From an uncultured Bacteroidales bacterium (GTDB lineage Bacteria > Bacteroidota > Bacteroidia > Bacteroidales > P3): a stretch of 9,074 nucleotides of DNA. Each line of letters opens with the position of its first letter. Position 1 is the first letter of the stretch. The notes beneath the pieces are model-generated. The model saw only the letters and a program-made list of their open reading frames with translations. It had not been told where the DNA came from and searched no databases. Made by a program: the position numbers and the translations under genes. Shown here piece after piece: positions 1 through 6,480 of the stretch. Where the stretch lies: assembly GCA_947097635.1 (NCBI GenBank), contig CAMURW010000043.1:1-9074 (forward strand), in the 5' to 3' direction.

Positions 1-78
1 GCACTCCCTGTATGCACTCCCTGTATGCACTCCCTGTATGCACTCCCTGTATGCACTCCCTGTATGCATTCCCTGTAT
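1..78. repeat. 13-bp direct tandem repeat, six copies
   Basis: The unit GCACTCCCTGTAT is repeated head to tail at 1-13, 14-26, 27-39, 40-52, 53-65 and 66-78. The first five copies are identical. The sixth has one change, C to T at position 69. The array starts at the first base of the window, so the true copy number is unknown and probably larger. The 13-bp period is not a multiple of three, and no convincing gene covers it. It is most likely an intergenic variable-number repeat. Confidence 0.95.
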
Positions 79-152
79 GGCGGCACCAGGGGGCATGCGT
101 GAGAAAAGGTAGCGGAAAAAGACTAAGGTTACGGAAAATTTGCGACACCTTC

Positions 153-188
153 AAAACAAAAAAGCACGGCGAGATAAACTCACCGCGC
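153..188 (-). terminator. Rho-independent terminator downstream of tRNA-Glu
   Basis: Read on the minus strand, GCGCGGTGAG (188-179) pairs with CTCGCCGTGC (173-164) around a 5-nt loop. This gives a 10-bp stem with two G-U wobbles. It is followed at once by TTTTTT (163-158), one G and TTTT (156-153). On the plus strand the same stem has two A-C mismatches and no T tract, so it works only for minus-strand transcripts. It lies 52 nt past the end of tRNA-Glu and probably ends that transcript. Confidence 0.75.
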
Positions 189-240
189 CACATTCACCAT
201 TAAAATCTTAAAATTAAAACCTTAATTATTATAAGCCTTG

Positions 241-314
241 TACCGCTGAGGGGAGTCGAACCCCTGATCCCCACAGTGAGAGTGTGATGTCCTGGACCAC
301 TAGACGACAGCGGC
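241..314 (-). tRNA. tRNA-Glu (anticodon CTC)
   Basis: A complete cloverleaf can be folded on the minus strand. The 7-bp acceptor stem pairs 314-308 with 248-242, with G-U at the first pair. The anticodon stem pairs 287-283 with 275-271 around the loop CTCTCAC, which places anticodon CTC at 280-278. The T arm pairs AGGGG with CCCCT around TTCGACT. The D arm carries GTCTAGTGGTCCAGGAC, close to known glutamate tRNAs. The discriminator is A241, and CCA is not encoded. The tRNA reads GAG codons. It has its own promoter near 368-375 and a terminator at 153-188. Confidence 0.95.
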
Positions 315-367
315 AACTGTACAGTTTTCGGGGAGAAAATGGTGTGTTTCTCTTTCGAAATCGGTTG

Positions 368-375
368 CAAAAGTA
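368..375 (-). promoter_or_regulatory. Bacteroidetes -7 box for tRNA-Glu
   Basis: The minus strand reads TACTTTTG at 375-368, matching the Bacteroidetes TAnnTTTG element. Transcription would start about 360 and give a leader of roughly 45 nt before the tRNA. A T/A-rich tract lies just upstream, but no convincing TTTG -33 element was found. A 12-bp perfect palindrome (315-326) sits in the leader. Confidence 0.6.
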
Positions 376-452
376 CTATTTTTTTTTGACATGGAGGCTT
401 TTTCCCGCAAAAAAACAAACATTTTTTTCTTTCTTTCTCATTATCAGTAACG

Positions 453-722
453 TTAGTGGCAAGAAAAAATCAGCCATAATCCCGCAAACCATACTAATAG
501 TATGATATAAGTAAAGATAAAATAAGAAAATTTCTTGTTTTTATGACGCAATATGTACATCAATGGCAACACGATGAACACTCCTCCCAGGAGTTCCAAG
601 ATATGGAGCAGAATCTCGGGTATGCGCCACCGTCCTATGCGGGCGGCATACTTATCGTAACTGAACAGCATGCCGCTAGCCAGCAGCATACCTACCATTA
701 TCAACGAAAAGACACTGACCAC
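453..722 (-). CDS. DUF1294 family small membrane protein
   Basis: This encodes an 89-residue integral membrane protein of the DUF1294 family (PF06961). The family signature is clear: YDK at 22-24, AARIGRWRIPE at 26-36, an LHxLxLLGG-like stretch at 39-47, and RHKNKK at 59-64. Hydrophobic segments at about 4-20, 41-58 and 67-86 suggest three membrane passes, with the basic YDK...RIPE and RHK loops between them. The molecular function of the family is not established. The chosen start is GTG at 722, because an in-frame stop lies six codons further upstream. TTG at 704 or ATG at 698 would shorten the first helix. The gene follows the 285-residue protein gene by 68 nt and precedes tRNA-Glu. Confidence 0.85.
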   Translation of the reverse strand: MVSVFSLIMVGMLLASGMLFSYDKYAARIGRWRIPEILLHILELLGGVFIVLPLMYILRHKNKKFSYFIFTYIILLVWFAGLWLIFSCH

Positions 723-790
723 GATATTAAATGTGAATTAGTATCGACTTAATCTATAGTAATAAGCATTGATGGGGAACGTGCATTTAC

Positions 791-1648
791 CTATATGAGG
801 AATTTGCCATAGAGCACATTGAGAATGTGGCTGCTGGCCTCCTGCAGTTCCCGCAGACGCCGCAGTCCAGCCTGATGCCGTTTGCCTTCGAGTTCCTCCA
901 GTGATAGGATGGAGGTCTTGGGCTGTGAGAAATGGCGGTGTACTGGCTGAAGGGCGTAATCCGGCACGGGGTCGAAGAGATTTAAGGAGTGGCGATACGC
1001 ATTGTTTTTTTTCTCTTTGTTGTACACCTCCACGTTGCCGGCCTTGGTGTATAGCACCTTACTCTTGGGGGATACGCTGGTGACGCTAAAGTTGGTAATC
1101 TGCTGTTCCACGCTCTTGCTGGAACCTTCGCAATGCTGGAAAGACATATAGTCGCACGACACGATGAGTTCATTTTTTATCAGCCTGCGCAGCTCTTCGC
1201 GGTTGCGGCTGCGTAGGTCGCCGTCGTCGCAGCGACGTTCCGAAGAGTCGGTGAAGTCATCGAATATCCCCATCTGTTGACGGAAGGCATCAACTCCGGC
1301 GATGATGAGCATGGCGTTGTATCCGTCCAACGCCTGCCCCATGTCGTAGCCCATAGCGGGGTCGCAGATAAGGATATAGGCACAGTGCGACAATGTATTG
1401 CTGTGCATAAACACGGGACAGTAACTGTCGCGGTTGCCGCCGAAGTCGCGATACTGAAAATGGACGGTGCGCAACATGGTGAGATGCCAACGATACAGCC
1501 GGTTGAGCATGGAGACCAGTACAGGAAAGGAGGCTGAAGTGTTGAGTACGATAAAGGCGCTCTCGTCCAGAGTGAACGACAGTTCGGCCACGGAGTCGTG
1601 CAGGCACCTCATGGTGCGCTCGGCTTTGTTGTGCAACCTTATCTCCAT
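791..1648 (-). CDS. Conserved-looking protein of unknown function, 285 aa
   Basis: I do not recognise the family. The product is a soluble-looking protein with no signal peptide and no clear membrane segment. Residues 1-65 mix short hydrophobic strands and helices (SFTLDESAFIVLN at 24-36). Residues 88-118 include a hydrophobic strand followed by CDPAMGYDMG and a second strand (NAMLIIAG). A charged, probably helical stretch runs from 128 to 162 (DDFTDSSERR, EELRRLIKNE). The C-terminal end, about 245-275, is highly charged and could form a coiled coil (LEELEGK...RRLRELQE). The ATG at 1648 is the first in frame, and no Shine-Dalgarno is visible, as is usual in Bacteroidetes. It lies 67 nt after the radical SAM gene and 68 nt before the DUF1294 gene on the same strand, so it may be co-transcribed. 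It is well supported as coding: it is long, and the overlapping frames look like low-quality shadows. Confidence 0.75.
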   Translation of the reverse strand: MEIRLHNKAERTMRCLHDSVAELSFTLDESAFIVLNTSASFPVLVSMLNRLYRWHLTMLRTVHFQYRDFGGNRDSYCPVFMHSNTLSHCAYILICDPAMGYDMGQALDGYNAMLIIAGVDAFRQQMGIFDDFTDSSERRCDDGDLRSRNREELRRLIKNELIVSCDYMSFQHCEGSSKSVEQQITNFSVTSVSPKSKVLYTKAGNVEVYNKEKKNNAYRHSLNLFDPVPDYALQPVHRHFSQPKTSILSLEELEGKRHQAGLRRLRELQEASSHILNVLYGKFLI

Positions 1649-1715
1649 AAATCAATCATAAGCAGCTAGCCTGGCGACAATGCGAATATCCTAATTTATT
1701 GAACTACATATAGTC

Positions 1716-2708
1716 TTACAGCGAGAATGCCTGTATTTTCGAGAAATCGGGACGGAAGGCATCCTTGGCTGTGAGTTCCTGGAAGAAGCCGTTGCGGAAG
1801 CCCAGTTGGAAGAAATGCTGCGTGACGGTATCGTATTCCTGCTGCGTGACAGGACGCCAGAGTTGGTCGGGCCACTGGAAAGATAGCCTTACCTCCTGCG
1901 ACACGGCTTCTGGCACTTGTCCGTGGGAGGCGACATCGGAATGGCCTGTTCCACTAGCGGGAATCTCGGGCGGATAGTATTGTGCCATCAGCGATATGGT
2001 GACGTTGGTACCCATTGCTTCCGCCAGCCAGTCCAAGCAGCGCAGCGAGTTGTCCACCTGCCCTGGCAGCACGAGGTGGCGAACGATGATGCCGCGAAAC
2101 GCCAGTCCCGCTTCGTCGCAGTGCAAGGCTGCACCCATTTGGCAGAGCATCTCCCTGAGTGCCTGCTGCGCCACCGCAGGATAGTCCGCAGCGTTGGAGT
2201 AGCGACGCGCCAAGTCGGCATCCATGTATTTGAAATCGGGCAGATAGATGTCGATATAAGGCGCTATCGTGCGCAGCGTTGTCACGTTCTCGTAGCCGTT
2301 GCTGTTCCACACCACCGTGGGGGTGAGGCCTCGAGCGTGGAGGGATTCCACGAGGGGGGCTACAAGATGGACATAGTGGCTGGCATTGACCAGCCCCAGC
2401 ATGTTCTCCGTGGCCGGCAGCATCTCCGCAATGAATCCCACTACCTCGTCCAGGGTACGAAAAAAGATTTTGTCGGCATCCACAGTAGCACGTGATATTT
2501 CATAGTTCTGGCAGAAGATACATTGCAGGTTGCAGTGCGAAAAGAAGACGTTGCAGATGCCTTTTACACCAGAAATAGGAGGTTCTTCGCCTTTATGTGC
2601 ACAAATCGACGACACTTCGGGTTGCCAGCCAGCATGGCAGAAGCCGTAGTTACTCTCCCTGTCTGCCAAGCACTTACGTGGACATAATGTGCATTTTCGC
2701 AAATTCAT
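1716..2708 (-). CDS. Radical SAM protein, COG1313 (PflX-like, PflA-related)
   Basis: This is a predicted radical S-adenosylmethionine enzyme of the PflX/COG1313 group, related to pyruvate formate-lyase activating enzymes. With the start at 2708 the product has 330 residues. The CxxxCxxC motif that binds the [4Fe-4S] cluster is C59-x3-C63-x2-C66, in the context SHCNLQCIFCQNYEIS. A second cysteine group typical of the subfamily lies at the N-terminus (C6, C9, C13, C24, in CTLCPRKC...GFC). The C-terminal part has MAQYYPP, RPVTQQEYDTV and FFQELTA...FRPDFSK, also typical of the group. About 25 residues after MAQYYPPEIPA look like a lineage insertion. An ATG at 2741 would add 11 residues, but it lies upstream of a good -7 box at 2737-2730, so 2708 is preferred. 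The physiological target is unknown, and no glycyl radical enzyme is present in the window. Confidence 0.88.
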   Translation of the reverse strand: MNLRKCTLCPRKCLADRESNYGFCHAGWQPEVSSICAHKGEEPPISGVKGICNVFFSHCNLQCIFCQNYEISRATVDADKIFFRTLDEVVGFIAEMLPATENMLGLVNASHYVHLVAPLVESLHARGLTPTVVWNSNGYENVTTLRTIAPYIDIYLPDFKYMDADLARRYSNAADYPAVAQQALREMLCQMGAALHCDEAGLAFRGIIVRHLVLPGQVDNSLRCLDWLAEAMGTNVTISLMAQYYPPEIPASGTGHSDVASHGQVPEAVSQEVRLSFQWPDQLWRPVTQQEYDTVTQHFFQLGFRNGFFQELTAKDAFRPDFSKIQAFSL

Positions 2709-2729
2709 AATGACGCTATTTACCTGTTG

Positions 2730-2737
2730 CAAAATTA
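2730..2737 (-). promoter_or_regulatory. Bacteroidetes -7 box for radical SAM gene
   Basis: The minus strand reads TAATTTTG followed by C at 2737-2730, a perfect TAnnTTTG element. Transcription would start about 2723, roughly 15 nt before the ATG at 2708. This decides between the two candidate starts of the gene, since the ATG at 2741 would not be in the transcript. No clear -33 TTTG is visible at the usual distance. Confidence 0.65.
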
Positions 2738-2864
2738 ACATTTATCTACACTCCCTACTCGCGTAGCCAAGAAAGTTTTCAACAGCGGTGTGTGAATTAT
2801 CGCGTCTTGCTGCAACGGTAGCTTTCGATTTCCCTTAGTTTTTTTGTGGCGGGAGTATGATTTC

Positions 2865-2896
2865 TTGTCGCAATACATATTTTTTGTTTAATTTTG
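2865..2896 (+). promoter_or_regulatory. Promoter of typA
   Basis: A -33 type TTG at 2865-2867 is followed, after 21 nt, by TAATTTTG at 2889-2896. Both elements and their spacing fit the Bacteroidetes sigma-ABfr consensus. Transcription would start about 2903, giving a short leader of about 30 nt before the typA ATG at 2934. It is divergent from the radical SAM promoter, which lies about 130 nt to the left. Confidence 0.75.
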
Positions 2897-2933
2897 CAGC
2901 CGTTTTTTTTAATCTATTATAGATAATAAGTCA

Positions 2934-4778
2934 ATGCAAGAAATTCGTAATGTGGCTATTATAGCCCATGTGGACCACGGCAAAACGACGTTGGTGGACC
3001 GTATGCTCTATCAATCCAAGCTGTTTCGTGACAATCAAGACAAGGGGGAGCTAATCCTTGACAACAACGACTTGGAGCGAGAGCGAGGCATCACCATCTT
3101 GTCCAAAAATGTCTCGGTGCGCTACAACGGCTATAAAATCAACATTATCGATACCCCCGGCCACAGCGACTTTGGCGGCGAGGTAGAGCGCGTGCTGAAC
3201 ATGGCCGACGGCGTGCTGCTGGTGGTGGATGCCTTCGAAGGTCCCATGCCACAGACCCGCTTCGTGCTGCAGAAAGCCGTGGAGCTAGGCTTGAAGCCAA
3301 TCGTGGTAATCAATAAAGTGGACAAGCCCAACTGCGACCCAGAGACAACACAGGAGGCCGTCTTTGACCTGATGTTCAACTTAGGCGCCAGTAACGACCA
3401 GCTGGACTTCCCCACCGCCTACGGCAGCGCCAAACAAGGCTGGATGGGCGAAGACTGGAAGACACCCACCAACGACATCGCGTACCTGATGGATCTCATC
3501 GTGAAGCACATCCCCGCTCCCAAAGTGGAGCAAGGCACCACGCAGCTGATGATTTCCAGCCTGGACTACAGCAGTTACCTGGGACGTATTGCCGTAGGAC
3601 GCCTGCACCGCGGCACCCTGCAGGCCGGTATGTCCGTGTGCCTGGCAAAACGCGACGGTAGACACGTCAACACCCGCATCAAAGAGCTGTACACCTTCGA
3701 AGGTCTTGGCAAGGAACGCACTAAGAACGTGATAGAAGCCGGTGAGATCTGCGCCGTCCTGCTGGACTTGGAGAAGGACGTGGCATTCGAAATCGGCGAC
3801 ACCATCTGCGATATAGAGCACCCCGAGGCACTGCCCCCCATCAAGGTGGACGAACCCACAATGAGCATGCTGTTCACCATCAACAATTCGCCGTTCTTCG
3901 GTCGCGAAGGCAAATACGTCACCAGCCGCCACATCCGCGAACGTCTCTTTGCGGAGTTGGAAAAGAACTTGGCGCTGCATGTGGAAGAGACCAGCTCGCC
4001 AGACAGCCTGCTGGTATACGGACGTGGCATCCTGCACCTTTCCGTGCTAATAGAGACCATGCGCCGCGAGGGCTACGAGCTGCAGGTGGGGCAGCCCAAG
4101 GTTATCGTCAAGGAGATTGACGGACAGAAATGCGAACCCATAGAGCAGCTCACCGTACTGGTTCCCGAGGAATACAGCAGCAAGGTCATCGACCTGGTGA
4201 CACGCCGCAAAGGCGAGATGCTGGACGTGCAGACTAAAGGCGATCGCGTGGAACTGAACTTCAACATCCCCAGCCGCGGCACCATAGGACTGCGCAACCA
4301 GATGCTCACCGCCACCAATGGCGAGGCCGTGATAGCACACCGTTTCAAAGGCCACGAACCCTGGAAAGGCGACATCGACCTGCACAAGATGGGGGCATTG
4401 ATTGCCAAGGAAACTGGCACTGCCACCGCTTACAGCATCAGTAAGCTGCAGGACCGCGGACCTTTCTTCATAGAACCTGGCGAAGAGGTGTATGCTGGCG
4501 AGGTAATAGGAGAAAGCCTGCGTCCCGGCAACGACATCGTCATCAACGTCGTGACAGCCAAGAACCTCACCAATATGCGCAGCAAGAGTGCCGATGACAA
4601 GAGCACCACTACGCCGCCCATGAAGTTCAGCCTGGAAGAGGCGATGGAATACATACGCGACGACGAGTATCTGGAAATCACGCCCAAGAGCCTGCGCATC
4701 CGCAAGATCATACTGGACGAGATAGAGCGCAAACGCGCACGCATAGCAGCAGGACCAGCAGCCAACGAAGAACAGTAG
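2934..4778 (+). CDS. typA: Translational GTPase TypA/BipA
   Basis: TypA (BipA) is a ribosome-associated GTPase of the EF-G/LepA class. It acts in the cytoplasm on the 70S ribosome or on assembling subunits, and it supports growth under stress and in the cold. The product has 614 residues, close to the usual ~607. The GTPase motifs are all present: G1 AHVDHGKT at 11-18, G2 region ERGIT at 50-54, G3 DTPGH at 73-77, G4 NKVD at 127-130 and G5 SAKQG at 165-169. They are followed by a beta-barrel domain II, EF-G-like domains III and V (RGTIGLRN and GEAVIAH in the latter), and the TypA-specific C-terminal domain with MRSKSADDKSTTTPP and the final YLEITPKSLRIRK. The ATG at 2934 places the G1 motif at the expected distance and lies just after the promoter at 2865-2896. 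GC-rich third positions match the neighbouring chromosomal genes. The CPBP gene follows after 58 nt. Confidence 0.98.
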   Translation: MQEIRNVAIIAHVDHGKTTLVDRMLYQSKLFRDNQDKGELILDNNDLERERGITILSKNVSVRYNGYKINIIDTPGHSDFGGEVERVLNMADGVLLVVDAFEGPMPQTRFVLQKAVELGLKPIVVINKVDKPNCDPETTQEAVFDLMFNLGASNDQLDFPTAYGSAKQGWMGEDWKTPTNDIAYLMDLIVKHIPAPKVEQGTTQLMISSLDYSSYLGRIAVGRLHRGTLQAGMSVCLAKRDGRHVNTRIKELYTFEGLGKERTKNVIEAGEICAVLLDLEKDVAFEIGDTICDIEHPEALPPIKVDEPTMSMLFTINNSPFFGREGKYVTSRHIRERLFAELEKNLALHVEETSSPDSLLVYGRGILHLSVLIETMRREGYELQVGQPKVIVKEIDGQKCEPIEQLTVLVPEEYSSKVIDLVTRRKGEMLDVQTKGDRVELNFNIPSRGTIGLRNQMLTATNGEAVIAHRFKGHEPWKGDIDLHKMGALIAKETGTATAYSISKLQDRGPFFIEPGEEVYAGEVIGESLRPGNDIVINVVTAKNLTNMRSKSADDKSTTTPPMKFSLEEAMEYIRDDEYLEITPKSLRIRKIILDEIERKRARIAAGPAANEEQ

Positions 4779-4836
4779 AAGGCGGAAAACTACATAAACT
4801 TATAGTATAGATAATATAAAAGGCAATAACGCTGAT

Positions 4837-5700
4837 ATGAATCTGTCCGACGGCACCATGACGGAGGGCCACATCCCCTCTCCTCCTACCACCTCGCCAA
4901 GAACATCGCAGTGGCACGACAAGGGCCAGCGACGCACTTTCCGCAAGGAGCGTCCCCGTCGCTATCGCTGGACGTTGTGGCTGGGGCTGGGGTTATGGCT
5001 GAGCTGCAGTGCCATCCTGTGGCTGATAGAGCTGCTGGGCGGCACCGTGGACGAGCAGAACTTCCTCAACGATATGATCAAGATGTTGGCCACGCACATA
5101 GGCTTCGGCGGCATCTTCTTCATGATTGCCCTCTTCGGCCCCTTTACCGAGGAACTGGCCTTTCGCCTGTGGGGCATAGGACGGCTGTGGACCTACTTCC
5201 TCAGCGCCGTACTGGTGCTGCTTTTCGCCGGCAGCGAGCTGGGTTTTGTGCTGGGAGCTGTCGCCGCAGCAGGCATCATGCTGTGCACCTGCCTGGTGAA
5301 GGACATCAGCCGCCGCACATCGATAATGATCTGGCTTACCAGTGCCACCTTTGCACTATGCCACACCAGCGGCTACGAGGGTCTTTCCCTCAGCATGGTA
5401 CTGGGACTTGTCTCCATCTTCGGGATGGCACTGGTGCTGGACTACCTCACCATCCACCACAGCTGGGGCTTCGCCGTGCTGCTGCACATGCTGAACAACG
5501 GGATTGCCTGCTTCGGCATGCGGGATGAAATTAATGCCCTCCACCAGCCCCATGACACCATTGCCATAACCACGGAAGCCTACGACCCCACTGTGACACC
5601 AGGTTTCGCAGAGGCCGCAGTCTCGCAGGAAGACGCAAATATCCTGACTTTTACCGGGCCTGCCACCGAACTGGCGAAGGACATGATACACAGCGACTGA
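4837..5700 (+). CDS. CPBP family intramembrane glutamic endopeptidase, possibly truncated
   Basis: This is a membrane protease of the CPBP/Rce1 family (PF02517). All three catalytic motifs are present: EExxxR at 105-110 (EELAFR), FxxxH at 172-176 (FALCH) and HxxxN at 217-221 (HMLNN). Residues 1-43 are soluble and rich in Pro and Arg. Hydrophobic segments lie at about 45-66, 91-108, 118-153, 162-178, 184-204 and 208-226. Residues 230-287 form a soluble tail. The start is ATG 4837; ATG 4858 is a weaker alternative. No Bacteroidetes promoter is evident in the 58 nt after typA, so co-transcription is likely. The stop is TGA at 5698-5700. The codons on both sides of it look equally coding, so the original protein may have continued (see 5701-6220). 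The protease core is complete. Family members can act in prenyl-protein processing or bacteriocin immunity, but the substrate here is unknown. Confidence 0.88.
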   Translation: MNLSDGTMTEGHIPSPPTTSPRTSQWHDKGQRRTFRKERPRRYRWTLWLGLGLWLSCSAILWLIELLGGTVDEQNFLNDMIKMLATHIGFGGIFFMIALFGPFTEELAFRLWGIGRLWTYFLSAVLVLLFAGSELGFVLGAVAAAGIMLCTCLVKDISRRTSIMIWLTSATFALCHTSGYEGLSLSMVLGLVSIFGMALVLDYLTIHHSWGFAVLLHMLNNGIACFGMRDEINALHQPHDTIAITTEAYDPTVTPGFAEAAVSQEDANILTFTGPATELAKDMIHSD

Positions 5701-6220
5701 TGGAGCCGGAACAACGACCCCAACGCCACTATGATGCTGCAGGTGCCCGAAGTGGACAGCCCCTCTACCTATACCTACACATTAACACTACGCTACCACG
5801 ACAGCTGGCCCCATTGGCAGGATGTGGCACAGATGCTTCAGGACAACGACTTCGTGAGACTGGACACCGTGCTGGCTCCTACCTACCGCCTGCTGCCCAG
5901 CAAGGCATCCATGATCTCTTCCGCACAGCCTGAAGACGACGCAATTGTGATGGACGATGTCTGTTGGTTTCTGCAAAGCGTGGGGTTCTATGCCCAAAAC
6001 GGCTCCCGGCACAGATTCGCTGAGGGCATCACTCTCACGCAACGACCTGAAGAACTTGCAGCACGAATATTTTTTATACAGCAAGGTTCCTATACCGAGA
6101 TACCAGCAGAAAGCCAAAGAAGTGCGGCAAAAGATGGTGGACCAGGTAACCTCCTCAGGCATGAGCATAGAGGAGATACCCGACAAACAGACGCGCATCA
6201 TTAAGGTCTGTGCGATGTGA
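5701..6220 (+). pseudogene. Remnant of a C-terminal domain (in-frame stop plus frameshift) following the CPBP gene
   Basis: Directly after the CPBP stop, the same frame stays open with typical GC-rich third positions. It reads through WSRNNDPNATMM and on to RHRFAEGITL near 6036. From about 6041 the coding-like frame is one base later (NDLKNLQHEYFLYSKVP...), and it ends at TGA 6218-6220. The region of the switch, 6025-6050, is judged from codon third positions: the old frame turns A/T-ending there while the new one ends in C or G. Taken together the two halves give about 172 residues. They have strand-like segments at the start (STYTYTLTLRYHDS) and a charged helix at the end (PRYQQKAKEVRQKMVDQ). 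No signal peptide or known domain was recognised. A separate gene starting at ATG 5731 is possible but would still be frameshifted. A sequencing error cannot be excluded. Confidence 0.55.
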
Positions 6221-6249
6221 GGTTGCCACGAGGAAAAAGCACATGTTGT

Positions 6250-6281
6250 CACTTTTTTTCTCCCATATCGGAAAAAAAGTG
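6250..6281. repeat. 11-bp perfect inverted repeat upstream of tRNA-Ser promoter
   Basis: CACTTTTTTTC (6250-6260) and GAAAAAAAGTG (6271-6281) are perfect inverse copies around a 10-nt spacer. The right arm abuts the -7 box at 6282. It could be a weak terminator for the transcript from the left, an A/T-tract element that stimulates the tRNA promoter, or a binding site. The stem is A-T rich, so a strong hairpin terminator is less likely. Confidence 0.6.
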
Positions 6282-6289
6282 TAATTTTG
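6282..6289 (+). promoter_or_regulatory. Bacteroidetes -7 box for tRNA-Ser
   Basis: TAATTTTG followed by C matches the TAnnTTTG element exactly and is identical to the boxes before typA and the radical SAM gene. The start of transcription would be near 6296, about 57 nt before the tRNA. No TTTG -33 element is seen at the usual distance. The inverted repeat at 6250-6281 occupies that position instead. Confidence 0.65.
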
Positions 6290-6352
6290 CATCTCGTTAA
6301 TCTACCGCATTCTTTCGGCAAACAACGCTACAAAAAATTGATAATCATTATC

Positions 6353-6437
6353 GGAGAGATGCCAGAGCGGTCGATCGGGGCGGTCTCGAAAACCGTTGAC
6401 CTTTCGGGGTCCGGGGGTTCGAATCCCTCTCTCTCCG
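6353..6437 (+). tRNA. tRNA-Ser (anticodon CGA)
   Basis: A class II tRNA with a long variable arm. The acceptor stem pairs GGAGAGA (6353-6359) with TCTCTCC (6430-6436), and the discriminator is G6437, as expected for serine. The anticodon stem pairs GCGGT (6380-6384) with ACCGT (6392-6396) around CTCGAAA, so the anticodon is CGA at 6387-6389, reading UCG. The variable arm forms a GACC/GGTC hairpin. The T arm is GGGGG TTCGAAT CCCTC. CCA is not encoded. The 3' end borders an AT-rich region with the SIR2-HerA genes, which makes it a candidate integration site. Confidence 0.96.
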
Positions 6438-6442
6438 CAAAC

Positions 6443-6480
6443 AAGGGTGTAAATCGACTAGTTACGTGATTTACACCCTT
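6443..6480. terminator. Perfect 13-bp hairpin between tRNA-Ser and HerA gene
   Basis: AAGGGTGTAAATC (6443-6455) and GATTTACACCCTT (6468-6480) form a perfect 13-bp stem with a 12-nt loop (6456-6467) that contains the palindrome ACTAGT. It starts six bases after the tRNA. It can serve as a two-way terminator for the convergent tRNA-Ser and HerA transcripts, although the T runs are short (CTTTATT on the plus strand, CTTGTTTG on the minus strand). The HerA stop codon lies inside the loop, so the last eight HerA codons overlap the structure. It may also be part of an integration junction. Confidence 0.6.

Noticed and set aside
12..203. Plus-strand 63-codon open frame across the 13-bp repeats
   Set aside because: It is built mostly from the tandem repeat and A-rich sequence, has no recognisable protein character, and runs through the minus-strand terminator.
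1917..2495. 192-codon plus-strand frame opposite the radical SAM gene
   Set aside because: It is antisense to a gene with clear CxxxCxxC and family motifs, and the composition (many Arg, His, Gln) is shadow-like.
2742..2933. Search for a riboswitch, small RNA or further structure between the divergent genes
   Set aside because: Only the promoters and minor 4-bp arms (CTAC/GTAG) were seen, with nothing strong enough to call.
3381..4037. 218-codon minus-strand frame inside typA
   Set aside because: It is antisense to a clearly functional typA. Long antisense frames are expected in GC-rich coding DNA, and no domain is recognisable.
4911..5528. 205-codon frame overlapping the CPBP gene
   Set aside because: It is out of frame with a gene that has all three CPBP motifs, and the product is rich in Arg, His and Pro without any pattern.
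5700..5933. 77-codon frame starting at ATG 5700, overlapping the CPBP stop as TGATG
   Set aside because: The overlap looks like translational coupling, but the product is Arg/Gln/Ala-rich in the way of an out-of-frame shadow. The codon-third-position signal is in the CPBP frame instead.
6070..6075. T6 tract as the site of the frameshift or of programmed slippage
   Set aside because: The later frame already has the better codon pattern from about 6041, so the shift is more likely upstream of this tract.
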